Source: an uncultured Alphaproteobacteria bacterium
GTDB taxonomy: Bacteria > Pseudomonadota > Alphaproteobacteria > RUG11792
DNA length: 44,256 nt
Direction of reading: 5' to 3'
Assembly (NCBI GenBank): GCA_947367345.1
Contig: CANBDL010000003.1
Span: forward strand, 1-44,256
Below are positions 36,099 to 44,256 of this stretch, piece after piece. Positions within the stretch are counted from its first letter, which is position 1; the number at the start of each line of letters is the position of its first letter. The translations under genes were made by a program, and so were the position numbers. The notes below the pieces were generated by a model that saw only the letters and a list, made by a program, of their open reading frames with translations, was not told the DNA's origin and did no database searches.

Positions 36099-36707
36099 GT
36101 GCAGTTCAAGGTAGGTAGATTAGATACTTTTGTTTCAGATATTTTAGGTACGATTGGTTATAGTTTGGTCCAGGTTAAGATACGTGGTTTAGACGATAAG
36201 AAGGTCGTACAGATCATGTTTGAAAGGCTTGATGGCAAATGTGTTACTATATCGGATTGCGAGACGGCAACAAAGGCTTTGTCCAAGAGATTGGACGATG
36301 AGAATTTTATAAGAGGGCCATATGATTTGGAGTTGTCTTCTTGTGGCATAGACAGGCCTCTGGTTGGTTGTGATGATTTTGTTAGGTTTTGTGGAAAATA
36401 TGTGAAGACAAGGTTGTATAATCCTGTCGAAGGAAAAAGAAATATAGATGGCTTCTTGTTGTGTGCAGACGGTGATGGGGTTACGATAGAATACGAAGTT
36501 GTTGCGGATGCACCTGGGTTGGGCGATAATGTACATATAGGAAGTGGTAAAAATAAATCCAGAGGAATGGTGAAAAATAAAAAATCTCATCGTGATACAT
36601 GTTTTGTCAAGAGATGCGTTAGATTGGGATATGGAGATATCAGGAGCGCAAATATAGATGGCTGGAAATGTATTCATAACAGCATTCCTGTAAGCGATAA
36701 AGAATGA
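36099..36707 (+). CDS. rimP: Ribosome maturation factor RimP
   Basis: Assembly factor for the 30S subunit. The conserved core is present: VTISDCETATKALSKRLD then GPYDLELSSCGIDRPLV, matching the family's TLDDCExxSRxLS and YxLEVSSPGLDRPL (Pro is Cys here). The frame is open back to 35946, but the extra N-terminal stretch is Cys/Phe/Val-rich and unlike RimP. I therefore prefer the GTG at 36099 (MQFKVGRLDTFVSDI), giving 202 residues; the true start is uncertain. The C-terminal domain is longer than usual, with a Lys-rich insertion (about residues 150-175). It heads the usual rimP-nusA-infB order. Confidence 0.85.
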   Translation: MQFKVGRLDTFVSDILGTIGYSLVQVKIRGLDDKKVVQIMFERLDGKCVTISDCETATKALSKRLDDENFIRGPYDLELSSCGIDRPLVGCDDFVRFCGKYVKTRLYNPVEGKRNIDGFLLCADGDGVTIEYEVVADAPGLGDNVHIGSGKNKSRGMVKNKKSHRDTCFVKRCVRLGYGDIRSANIDGWKCIHNSIPVSDKE

Positions 36708-36758
36708 GATTTATGTGTATAGTATTTTTTGTAAAATTTAATGTGTTTGTGAGTAAAA

Positions 36759-38267
36759 ATGGACAATACTAGAGAGTCTGCCCCATTGGTTTCAAATGAA
36801 ATATTAGCAGTTATAGATATCGTTGCTAAGGAGAAGGGTATAGATAAGTCTGCAATTATAGAGGCAATTGAAGAATCTATGCTGAGTGTTGCGCAAAATA
36901 AATACGGCAGAGATCGTAGGCTATCTGTCAGAATCAATAGGGATACTGGCGAGATAGAAGTGATGTGCGAGATGGTTGTTGTTGATAAAGTAACAAACCA
37001 TGCAGTTGAAATTGACCAGGACGGTTTAAGGAGAGCAGGTCTTTCTGGCCAGGTTGGCGATCTTGTGTATGAGAAGCTGCCTTCTGTTAATTTTAGCAGG
37101 ATATCTGCAAGAAATGTTCGGTCTGCAATGATAAATAAGATCACGGCAATCGAGAGAGAAAAACAGAAGAATGACTTCATTGGTCTTGTTGGGCATATTG
37201 TTTCTGGAATAGTCAAGAGGCAAAATAGCTCAGAGGTATTGATAGAGATTAATGGTGTCGAGGGGGTTTTGTATCGTACTTCAATGATGCCTCATGAGAA
37301 TTTCAAAAACGGTGATTATGCAAGAGTTTTGCTTCAGGCCATAAATACAAAACCGGATTTGCCTCTTTTGAAATTATCAAGGACTCACCCGGATTTTTTG
37401 AGGAGGCTCTTTGAGCAGGAGGTTCCGGAAATATACGATGGCATAGTGCGCATACATTCCGTTGCGCGCGACCCTGGTAGTAAATCCAAGATAGCTGTTT
37501 ACGCATCTGATCCTGCTATAGATCCTATAGGAGCCTGTGTTGGAATAAGGGGGTCCAGGGTTCAGTCTATCGTAAGTGAATTGAGGGGTGAGAAGATCGA
37601 TATCATACTGTGGAATAGCGATTTGGCCATGTTCGTTGTAAATAGCTTTCCAAACATTAATGTTGTGAGGGTTGTATTTGACGAGGATGCAAATGTTGTT
37701 GATGTAGTTGTGCCAGATGAGCAATTCAGTAATGCGATAGGCAGAGGCGGTCAGAATGTTAAATTGGCGTCTAAGCTTACCGGATGCAGCATAAATATCA
37801 TTTCAGAGAGCGATGATATCAAGAATACGTCCCGTGAAAGAGATATCTTGCTGAATTTGTTTATGACATCTCTTGATGTCGATGAGATGGTTGCTAGGTT
37901 ATTGATAAGAGAAGGATTTGGTAGCTTGGAAGACATTGTAGAAGAGGATCTTGAATATCTTTCTGGTATACCTGGTTTTAACAACGAAATTGCTTGTGAA
38001 ATCCAAAATAGAGCGCAGGATTATATAAAAAAGATTATGCAGGATCTGTCGGTTTATTGTTCTGAAAATGGTGTAGATTTGGATATCTTAAATTATAAGA
38101 TGAAGGTTCATGCTCTTGATAAGGTATTGAGATTCGGTAGCGTGAAGTGTCTTAATGACATAGGCGATTTGTCGGCGGATGAGTTGACAGAGATTTCCGG
38201 AGGTATCTTGAACAAGAGAGAGTCTGAGGCAATAATAATGGATATCAGGAGCAGGTGGTTTGATTAA
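36759..38267 (+). CDS. nusA: Transcription termination/antitermination factor NusA
   Basis: RNA polymerase-associated elongation factor. Domains in order: N-terminal RNAP-binding domain (residues 1 to about 130, VAKEKGIDKSAIIEAIEES and NKYGRDRRLSVRI), S1 domain (about 135-200, VGHIVSGIVKRQ), KH1 (DPIGACVGIRGSRVQSI) and KH2 (NAIGRGGQNVKLASKLTG). Two C-terminal helix-hairpin-helix repeats follow, as is usual in proteobacteria: LLIREGFGSLEDI with IPGFNNEIACEI, then a second, more diverged one near the end. At 502 residues it is full length. It lies 51 bp after rimP and 38 bp before infB; the small ylxR-type gene often found between nusA and infB is missing. Confidence 0.97.
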   Translation: MDNTRESAPLVSNEILAVIDIVAKEKGIDKSAIIEAIEESMLSVAQNKYGRDRRLSVRINRDTGEIEVMCEMVVVDKVTNHAVEIDQDGLRRAGLSGQVGDLVYEKLPSVNFSRISARNVRSAMINKITAIEREKQKNDFIGLVGHIVSGIVKRQNSSEVLIEINGVEGVLYRTSMMPHENFKNGDYARVLLQAINTKPDLPLLKLSRTHPDFLRRLFEQEVPEIYDGIVRIHSVARDPGSKSKIAVYASDPAIDPIGACVGIRGSRVQSIVSELRGEKIDIILWNSDLAMFVVNSFPNINVVRVVFDEDANVVDVVVPDEQFSNAIGRGGQNVKLASKLTGCSINIISESDDIKNTSRERDILLNLFMTSLDVDEMVARLLIREGFGSLEDIVEEDLEYLSGIPGFNNEIACEIQNRAQDYIKKIMQDLSVYCSENGVDLDILNYKMKVHALDKVLRFGSVKCLNDIGDLSADELTEISGGILNKRESEAIIMDIRSRWFD

Positions 38268-38305
38268 TTTTTATGGCAATGTGTTTTTGTTGTTGGGTAA
38301 AATAA

Positions 38306-41134
38306 ATGGTCGGTAAGAAGACAATATCTTTGGTTACAGATCCAAATGATTCTGTGAAAGGTGGCAGAGATAATAGAGGGTTTGCGGTAGAAGTAAGAAG
38401 GAAGCGCAGATCTTCTGGCGACTATAGTTCTTCCAAAAAAATAGACGTACTCACAAATGATGAGGTTAAAATAAGATTGGATGCCCTGCAGAATGCTGCA
38501 TCTACTTTGTCGGAATCTCGGGGCTCCGATTCTTTTTCTGTTGGTAGAAGTTCTGAAATAGATGATGTTTCTTTGAATTCGAAATCTGTATCTACTCCTT
38601 CTGTGGTACACGATGGCTACCTGGATGCCAGCGACGCATCATCTCATTCTGATCGTGAACCAGAGCAAAGCGTTGGCGATTTAAATGCAAAGACATCAGA
38701 GCAGTCCGGTGATATGCCTTACGTAAGAAAGGCTGCCTATGCATCGGATAATTCTTCGAAAAATAAAGACAGACAGCCTCGCGTTACATCTTACAGTACT
38801 GAAGATGATGTAAATATTCAGTCTAACAAAAAAATGATATACAGCGCCTATTCTGGTCCAAGATCTGGTGTGAAAAAAACTAAATCTGGTCAAGGTTTTT
38901 CGAGTGGGCAGTCTCCACGTATTGACGGAAGGGGTTCTCAGAATAGGTCTCCTGGCAGCAACCAGGGTACTGCCGGATCGCCAAGAAAGTTTGCTGATAA
39001 ACAGGGCAATCGCGGTCCTAATGTTAGATCAAATCCTGGTGGCTACGGAGCAGGGAATGACGTATTGGGGGCTGGCCAATTCACTCCTTACCCTATCGAT
39101 GGGCCTCTTCCGTTGGATTCCGGTAAGCAGCATGATTCTAGAAGGAGATCGGATAGAGGCATTGATGATTTTCCCGGAAAAAAGTCTAGCGGTAAAAAAT
39201 TAAGACACAATAAAGGCCAATTCGGAGGAGAAGGCGGTAAGAAGATGTCTAAGATGGCTCTCAACAGAGTGCTGGAGACAGACCTCGAAGAACGCATGAG
39301 GTCCGAGGCGGCAGCCAAGAGAGCCCGCAACAAGGCCCGTAATGCAGACAAACCTCGCGAAGTTGTTATGGTTGTGAGAGACGTCCAGATACCAGACTTC
39401 ATAACTGTCAGCGAGCTTGCTTCTCGTATGGCTGTACAGGGTTCTGAGGTCGTGCGTTACCTCATGAAGACAGGTATGATGGTTACCCTCAACCAGACGA
39501 TAGACGCAGACATAGCCGAGCTGATTTGTACAGAATTCGGCCACAATGTAAAGCGCGTATCTGTTGATGACGTTGAAACAGAGATCAACGAGATCATAGG
39601 CCGCGACTCAGATAAAAATACAGAGACGAGGGCTCCTATCGTTGCCGTCATGGGTCACGTTGACCATGGTAAGACGACATTGCTCGACACGCTCAGAAAT
39701 ACCAGCGTTGCCAGGGGCGAGAGCGGAGGTATTACTCAGCACGTCGCCTCATATCAGGTTGTGGATGGCAAGGGCCGCAAGATAACCTTCATAGATACAC
39801 CTGGCCACGCAGCCTTCTCGAAGATTCGCGGACGAAGCGCAGTTATTACCGACATTGTAATATTGATAGTCGCAGCCGATGATGGTATTAAGGAGAGTAC
39901 GATCGAGTCGATCAACTACGCCAAGGCCAACAATATACCTATGGTAGTTGCAATCAACAAGATAGACAAACCAAATATTAACATAGACAAGGTCAAGACT
40001 GAACTTATGGCTCAGGAGATATTGCTTGAGGAGTATGGAGGCGATGTGTTGAGCGTCAACATATCTGCCCTCAAGAACCAGAACATCGACCAGCTCATAG
40101 ATACTGTCATGCTCCAGGCAGAAATGCTCGAGCTTAGGGCCAACCCAAATCGTTCGGCTGTATGTACTGTGCTTGAGTCAAGGGTCGACAGCGGTAAGGG
40201 TATCGTTGCTTCCGTTATAGTTCAGAACGGTACACTCAACATCGGAGACACATTTGTGGCCGGTACAACATACGGCAAGGTACGTACAATATATGACGAT
40301 AAGGGTAATCGCATCAAGAGCGCAGAGCTATCTCAGCCTGTTGAGGTGGTCGGCTTCAACAAGTCTGCCCAACCTGGCGATGTATTCTGTGTCGTCGATA
40401 CAGAGCAAAAGGCCCGCGAGATAGCTGAGAAGAGGGAGGCGAACCAGAAGAACTCCAAGATGGCTGGAGCGATCAAGACTGTTGAACAGCTGATGCAGAA
40501 CAAGAAGGACGACGTCTCAAAGCTCAAGATCATAGTCAAGGCCGATGTGTCTGGATCTCTTGAAGCCATAGCAACGATCATAGAAGCAATACAGCATGAC
40601 GAGGTCCAGAATGTTATAGTGTCTCAGTCGGTTGGTGTCATAAGCGATAGTGATGTTGAGTTCGCAAAGCAATCTGGCGCGATAATCATTGGCTTTAGGG
40701 TTGGCGTCATTAACAGTGCCAAGGAATTCGCACGATTAAATAATGTAAAGATCCTGCATAACACGGTCATATACCACATAACCGAAGAGATCAAGAATAT
40801 CATGAGTGACATGCTTTCACCTATCATCGAGGAGAACTACATTGGCGCAGCTCACGTCAGAAAGATCTTCGAGATCAGCCGCTTCGGTACCATCGCCGGC
40901 TGCTACGTGACAGATGGTCTCATATCAAGGAAAGGCGAAACGAGAATCAAGGTCAAGAGAGACGGTAAGGTTGTATTTGAAGGCGGCATCAAGTCCATGA
41001 AGCACGAGAAGGACGAAATCCGCGAGGCAAAATACAATCACGAATGCGGTATCTTGGCCGAAGGCTTCAACGGCTTCCTTGTCGATGACATTATTGAATG
41101 CTATGAGATAGTGACGAAGAAGAGGAGTGTGTAG
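38306..41134 (+). CDS. infB: Translation initiation factor IF-2
   Basis: GTPase that brings initiator tRNA to the 30S subunit. The N-terminal third (1 to about 300) is a Ser/Gly/Arg/Lys-rich disordered linker. The IF2_N domain follows (PDFITVSELASRMAVQGSEV). The G domain has VMGHVDHGKTTLLD, the switch 1 region GGITQHVASYQV, DTPGHAAF and NKIDKP. Domains II to IV follow (GTLNIGDTFVAGT, VKADVSGSLEAI, and a C-terminal fMet-tRNA domain with HECGILAEGFNGF). The 942-residue length is normal for alphaproteobacteria. Base composition changes near 39200: the linker is AT-rich and the conserved part visibly GC-richer. rbfA, truB, rpsO and pnp do not follow as they usually would. Confidence 0.98.
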   Translation: MVGKKTISLVTDPNDSVKGGRDNRGFAVEVRRKRRSSGDYSSSKKIDVLTNDEVKIRLDALQNAASTLSESRGSDSFSVGRSSEIDDVSLNSKSVSTPSVVHDGYLDASDASSHSDREPEQSVGDLNAKTSEQSGDMPYVRKAAYASDNSSKNKDRQPRVTSYSTEDDVNIQSNKKMIYSAYSGPRSGVKKTKSGQGFSSGQSPRIDGRGSQNRSPGSNQGTAGSPRKFADKQGNRGPNVRSNPGGYGAGNDVLGAGQFTPYPIDGPLPLDSGKQHDSRRRSDRGIDDFPGKKSSGKKLRHNKGQFGGEGGKKMSKMALNRVLETDLEERMRSEAAAKRARNKARNADKPREVVMVVRDVQIPDFITVSELASRMAVQGSEVVRYLMKTGMMVTLNQTIDADIAELICTEFGHNVKRVSVDDVETEINEIIGRDSDKNTETRAPIVAVMGHVDHGKTTLLDTLRNTSVARGESGGITQHVASYQVVDGKGRKITFIDTPGHAAFSKIRGRSAVITDIVILIVAADDGIKESTIESINYAKANNIPMVVAINKIDKPNINIDKVKTELMAQEILLEEYGGDVLSVNISALKNQNIDQLIDTVMLQAEMLELRANPNRSAVCTVLESRVDSGKGIVASVIVQNGTLNIGDTFVAGTTYGKVRTIYDDKGNRIKSAELSQPVEVVGFNKSAQPGDVFCVVDTEQKAREIAEKREANQKNSKMAGAIKTVEQLMQNKKDDVSKLKIIVKADVSGSLEAIATIIEAIQHDEVQNVIVSQSVGVISDSDVEFAKQSGAIIIGFRVGVINSAKEFARLNNVKILHNTVIYHITEEIKNIMSDMLSPIIEENYIGAAHVRKIFEISRFGTIAGCYVTDGLISRKGETRIKVKRDGKVVFEGGIKSMKHEKDEIREAKYNHECGILAEGFNGFLVDDIIECYEIVTKKRSV

Positions 41135-41222
41135 GGAGCTCGTTTATATACGTCAATCATCTGTTTTTTGCTGCAGTTAACTGTCTTTTCTGCAGTAATT
41201 CCATATGATGTCGCTATAATGT

Positions 41223-41251
41223 TTGCATTACCACACGCGATATGCTATAAT
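41223..41251 (+). promoter_or_regulatory. Promoter of the Rpn-type nuclease gene
   Basis: TTGCAT (41223-41228) and a perfect TATAAT (41246-41251) with a 17-bp spacer, 33 bp before the ATG at 41285. Confidence 0.65.
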
Positions 41252-41284
41252 ACTAGTAATCATCGTATACAAATAATATAAAAT

Positions 41285-42310
41285 ATGACAATCAATAATA
41301 AAAACAATGCAAGTAATAAGACGCTCATAAACACAGATACACAATCACGTAATAACTCCCTAACACACAAATACTCCTATAACCCAGAAACAGGTATGCT
41401 GGATCCTACATACAATTCTGTCTTCAAGATGCTTATGTCTAATGAGAGGAATAAGGAGTCTACCATATGCTTCCTGAATGTAATATATGATGGCATTATA
41501 GTACCTAAGATAAGAGAGATACATTTATTACCTACAGAGATTGATATCAACGATATAGAATCTAAAGCAGCAATTATGGACTTCCATTGTATCGATGATA
41601 AATTACAAGAGCATACAATAGAAATGCAGAGAGTACGTGATGGAGATATACTAAAACGTGTTTCGATATACGCATGTAATACCCATGGCAATCAGATCAA
41701 AAGAAAAAGACATGGTCAGTATTATAAATCAGATGATAAGATTACAAAGATAGATTATGACAGAGTAACTACTACTCACTCACTGTTAATATCAACAAAT
41801 AAAATACAAAACCATCCAAACAAATATTTCTCATCAGACATTAGAGTTGATAGATTTGACAGAAACATAGAATTATACAATGATATAATATATACAAGAC
41901 TAGATCTATCTCTTGTATCAGATACACTAGACAATTGCAGAGATGATAGAGAAAGACTTGGATTTTTAATAAAAATGGTGAATACAATGACAAAGGAACA
42001 GTTAGACACATTTGTACATCACAACCCATACGCCAAACCTCTAATCACAGCACTCAACCAAACATCATACACAAGTGATGAGATGCTAGTACTTGAATAC
42101 GCATTCCTAAAAGAAGCAGCAATAGCAAATGAAATGGATGAGCTGAAGACAAGAGCTGAGACGGCTGAGGCGAGAGCTGATATGGCTGAAAAGAAAGCGA
42201 GGGACGAAAGGATATTAATGGTAAAAAGGATGTTGGCAGATGGCATCACGACCGATATTATAGAAAAATATACAGGACTAACAAAGGAAGAAATACTAAA
42301 GCTGAGATGA
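41285..42310 (+). CDS. Rpn family PD-(D/E)XK nuclease / transposase-like protein
   Basis: 341-residue member of the recombination-promoting nuclease (Rpn/YhgA-like) group, which cuts DNA and is spread widely in host-associated bacteria. The N-terminal signature MLDPTYNSVFKMLMSNERNK is the family's DPTxDxxFKxxF start. The PD-(D/E)XK core shows IMDFHCIDDKLQEHTIEMQR, with Asp, Glu and Gln in the expected order. The C-terminus is a charged helical tail (RAETAEARADMAEKKARDER) ending in a TGLTKEEILKLR segment, common in this family. It is preceded by a near-consensus promoter and followed by a duplicated copy of its own 3' third. Likely an accessory, mobile-type gene. Confidence 0.85.
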   Translation: MTINNKNNASNKTLINTDTQSRNNSLTHKYSYNPETGMLDPTYNSVFKMLMSNERNKESTICFLNVIYDGIIVPKIREIHLLPTEIDINDIESKAAIMDFHCIDDKLQEHTIEMQRVRDGDILKRVSIYACNTHGNQIKRKRHGQYYKSDDKITKIDYDRVTTTHSLLISTNKIQNHPNKYFSSDIRVDRFDRNIELYNDIIYTRLDLSLVSDTLDNCRDDRERLGFLIKMVNTMTKEQLDTFVHHNPYAKPLITALNQTSYTSDEMLVLEYAFLKEAAIANEMDELKTRAETAEARADMAEKKARDERILMVKRMLADGITTDIIEKYTGLTKEEILKLR

Positions 42311-42339
42311 TATATGTATAGCTTGAGATATATAAAGCA

Positions 42340-42684
42340 ATGACAAGGGAACAGTTAGGCACATTTGTACATCACAACCCAGACATAGAACCTCTAATCA
42401 CCGCTCTCAACAGAGCATCATACACAAGCGATGAGATGTTAGTACTTGAATACGCATTCCTAAAAGAAGCAGCAATAGAAAATGAAATGGACGAGTTGAA
42501 AACAAGAGCTGAGATGGCTGAGGCTATGGTTGAAGCTGCTGAGGCTATGGTTGAGGATGAGAGAAGGAAAGCAAAGGATGAAAAAATAGCAATGGTAAAA
42601 AAGATGTTTGCTAAAGGTTTTGATATAGAAGAGATAGTCGAGTTTAGTGGATTGGGAAAAGAAGAGATATTACAACTGAAATAA
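42340..42684 (+). pseudogene. 3' fragment of a second Rpn-type gene
   Basis: 114 residues equivalent to the last third of the neighbouring Rpn protein: REQLGTFVHHNP, YTSDEMLVLEYAFLKEAAI, a charged helix, and a C-terminal FSGLGKEEILQLK. The nuclease core with the catalytic Asp, Glu and Gln is missing, so it cannot act as a nuclease. It remains an open frame with an ATG and could still be made as a small helical protein. Its helix contains a 7-residue duplication (AEAMVEA, AEAMVED) absent from the full copy. The TGLTKEE Thr-Lys pair is SGLGKEE here. Confidence 0.8.
42517..42558 (+). repeat. 21-bp tandem repeat in the Rpn fragment
   Basis: GCTGAGGCTATGGTTGAAGCT is followed at once by a copy differing at three positions near its end (42538-42558). 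The period of 21 bp keeps the frame and adds one heptad to the predicted helix. Confidence 0.8.
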
Positions 42685-42855
42685 TGTGTGTAAAATAAAA
42701 TAATACACAAATGCAACGACGTTGATATAGATATAGTAGTGGCGTTTTATAAGGCAATAAATATGTGTGTATTAGAATTGCAGAAGAATTTATAAAATTA
42801 GTTATCTCTGTTGTATACAAATACGGTGATGTAAAAGTCTGCTTTGTTGCGGTTC

Positions 42856-42937
42856 AAAACCTGCAAAAAACGTGCAAAAATTCCACAAAAACCTGCAGAA
42901 AATGTGTTAAAATCTTTCTAGAAATCGCAGAAATGCA
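42856..42937 (+). repeat. Imperfect ~32-bp repeats upstream of the ATPase gene
   Basis: AAAACCTGCAAAAAACGTG (42856) recurs 32 bp later as AAAACCTGCAGAAAATGTG (42888), and more weakly as GAAATCGCAGAAATGCAC (42921). The repeats end about 26 bp before the ATPase start. They could be protein-binding sites or simple decay of a repeat; the evidence is slight. Confidence 0.35.
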
Positions 42938-42963
42938 CATAATTCACGGTATACTTTTAAACC

Positions 42964-44211
42964 ATGTACAGAAAATCGCAAAACAAGCTAAAGGAGTGGG
43001 CGCTATCCGATAGACGCAAACCTCTCATATTAAATGGAGCTAGACAGATAGGTAAAACGTGGCTCATGAAATGGCTGGGTGGGGAGTGCTTTAGTGATTG
43101 TGTATATTTCAACTTCGACAAGAATCTAAATCTAAAGGCAATATTCGAATCAGACAAGGACGCAAACAGAATTATAGAAAAGTTGTCAATGATAAGAGGT
43201 AAGGCGATTGTACCAGGCAAGACGCTAATAATCTTTGACGAAATACAAGAATGCAGTGAAGCACTCAACTCTCTCAAGTATTTTAATGAGGAAGCGAGCC
43301 AATATCATGTTATATCTGCCGGAAGTCTTCTTGGCACACTTCTTGCTCAGCCAAAGTCCTATCCGGTTGGGCAGGTTGACATATTGCACCTATACCCAAT
43401 GGACTTCGAGGAATTTCTGTTGGCTACTGAGCCTGATCTATGGAACGCTTACAATACAATAACATCACCAGAAACTGCTGATACTGCAGCTATATTACAT
43501 GATAGATTCTCTGAGGCGTATGGGAAATATCTGATGATTGGCGGTATGCCTGAGTGCGTGGATCTGTGGCGACTCAATCGTGATTATAAACTTGTAGATA
43601 GGTGCCAGAGTAACATTATAGAGCTATACGAAAACGACTTTTGCAAACATGCGGGCATTGTTAATAGCGGTAAGATATTGACGGTATTCCGTAATATAGT
43701 GCCGCAACTGGCCAAGGAAAACAAGAAATTCATCTATGGTGCAATAAGGTCAGGCGCCAGGGGTAGGGACTATGAAGATGCGATCGAGTGGCTTGTGTCG
43801 GCCGGCATAGCAGATAAGGTTAATCTGTGTAACAACAACATATACCCGCTGGCTTCATACGACAACATCGGAGCATTCAAGTTGTACATGATGGATGTCG
43901 GATTACTTAAACATATGGCCGGGATAGGCAATGATGCCATAGTACTCAACAAGCAGTTTCCATTTATGGGGGCTATGGCTGAGAATTTTGTTTCCCAGCA
44001 ATTCAAGAATATATTTGAAATAAAACCTCGCTACTTCACCTTTGGTACAAGATACGAAACGGACTTTCTTGTGCAGTATAAAACTGATATAGTTCCAGTC
44101 GAGGTAAAATCGGGTGAGTCTGTGAAGTCGAATAGCATGACCAATTACATAAAGCATTACAATCCATATCTAGCAATTCGAGACTGTCCATCATCAAAGC
44201 TACAAGCCTAA
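42964..44211 (+). CDS. AAA ATPase with DUF4143 domain
   Basis: 415 residues. The N-terminal AAA_14-type ATPase has Walker A GARQIGKT (residues 25-32) and Walker B TLIIFDEIQ (87-95), then a sensor-like VISAGSLLG and YPMDFEEFLLA. A DUF4143 domain with a PD-(D/E)XK-like C-terminal part follows: ETDFLVQYKTDIVPVEVKSG has the Asp and the E-x-K pair of that nuclease fold. The family is common in host-associated bacteria; its role is not settled. The protein ends soon after HYNPYLAIR, where relatives usually continue for some 20-30 residues to a strand rich in Pro/Leu/Tyr, so the C-terminus may be slightly truncated. Composition is more balanced than in the Rpn gene upstream. Confidence 0.85.
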   Translation: MYRKSQNKLKEWALSDRRKPLILNGARQIGKTWLMKWLGGECFSDCVYFNFDKNLNLKAIFESDKDANRIIEKLSMIRGKAIVPGKTLIIFDEIQECSEALNSLKYFNEEASQYHVISAGSLLGTLLAQPKSYPVGQVDILHLYPMDFEEFLLATEPDLWNAYNTITSPETADTAAILHDRFSEAYGKYLMIGGMPECVDLWRLNRDYKLVDRCQSNIIELYENDFCKHAGIVNSGKILTVFRNIVPQLAKENKKFIYGAIRSGARGRDYEDAIEWLVSAGIADKVNLCNNNIYPLASYDNIGAFKLYMMDVGLLKHMAGIGNDAIVLNKQFPFMGAMAENFVSQQFKNIFEIKPRYFTFGTRYETDFLVQYKTDIVPVEVKSGESVKSNSMTNYIKHYNPYLAIRDCPSSKLQA

Positions 44212-44256
44212 CCATAAACATAACTACCCAATCACAGCTCCAGCTGCGGCATCATA

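Larger units (their letters stand above)
41987..42684 (+). repeat. Direct duplication of the Rpn gene 3' part
   Basis: The stretch starting ATGACAAAGGAACAG at 41987 (through 42310) is repeated, with scattered substitutions, from ATGACAAGGGAACAG at 42340 (through 42684). Long blocks are identical or nearly so, for example around TACTTGAATACGCATTCCTA. The two copies are separated by 29 bp, so this is a tandem duplication or a recombination between two related genes. Confidence 0.85.

Noticed and set aside
42765-43013. 82-codon plus-strand frame before the ATPase
   Set aside because: It resembles no family, has no ribosome site, overlaps the ATPase start and consists largely of the local A-rich repeats.
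1-44256. CRISPR arrays or phage genes
   Set aside because: No regularly spaced near-identical repeats and no phage structural or integrase genes were seen.

Overview
The window is AT-rich DNA of a bacterial chromosome, coding on both strands with short gaps and several overlapping genes. The housekeeping proteins (RpoB, RpoC, NusA, InfB, GlmS, SerS, L34/RnpA) are of proteobacterial type. The layout of a TPR protein, BamB and Der, the low GC, scattered operons, lineage-specific exported proteins, and accessory Rpn-type nuclease and DUF4143 ATPase genes suggest a reduced-genome alphaproteobacterium of the Rickettsiales/Holosporales kind. That placement is an inference; no rRNA is present to confirm it.

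Left part (1-14.7 kb). A decayed IS30-type transposase piece lies at the left edge. Then come rpmH-rnpA-serS (minus), tRNA-Phe followed by an AddA/UvrD-type helicase (plus), the minus-strand block glmS - TPR protein - bamB - der, and a plus-strand block lpdA - alr - NadD/YqeK-like fusion. A small DUF177/YceD-like gene (minus) precedes hrcA (plus), which ends in a clear hairpin terminator.

Middle (15.9-29.4 kb). A 725-residue membrane-anchored or exported protein with an internal duplication (minus) faces away from rpoB-rpoC (plus; ATGA overlap). RpoC carries an unusual His/Cys-rich tail. Two exported proteins of unknown role follow; the second has a thioredoxin-like CPRC...FPT signature. tRNA-Gln (minus) and tRNA-Arg (plus) have near-consensus promoters.

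Right part (29.4-44.3 kb). brnQ overlaps mnmA. A 1304-residue exported coiled-coil protein (minus) has a near-consensus promoter. The rimP-nusA-infB translation/transcription block follows. An accessory end holds a PD-(D/E)XK (Rpn) nuclease gene, a duplicated 3' fragment of it, and an AAA/DUF4143 ATPase.

The best candidates for undescribed biology are the four exported proteins without clear families (15925-18102, 26974-27546, 27629-28765, 31652-35566), the NadD/YqeK fusion with an eroded NadD active site, and the metal-ligand-rich RpoC tail. No CRISPR array, prophage or complete insertion sequence was seen.
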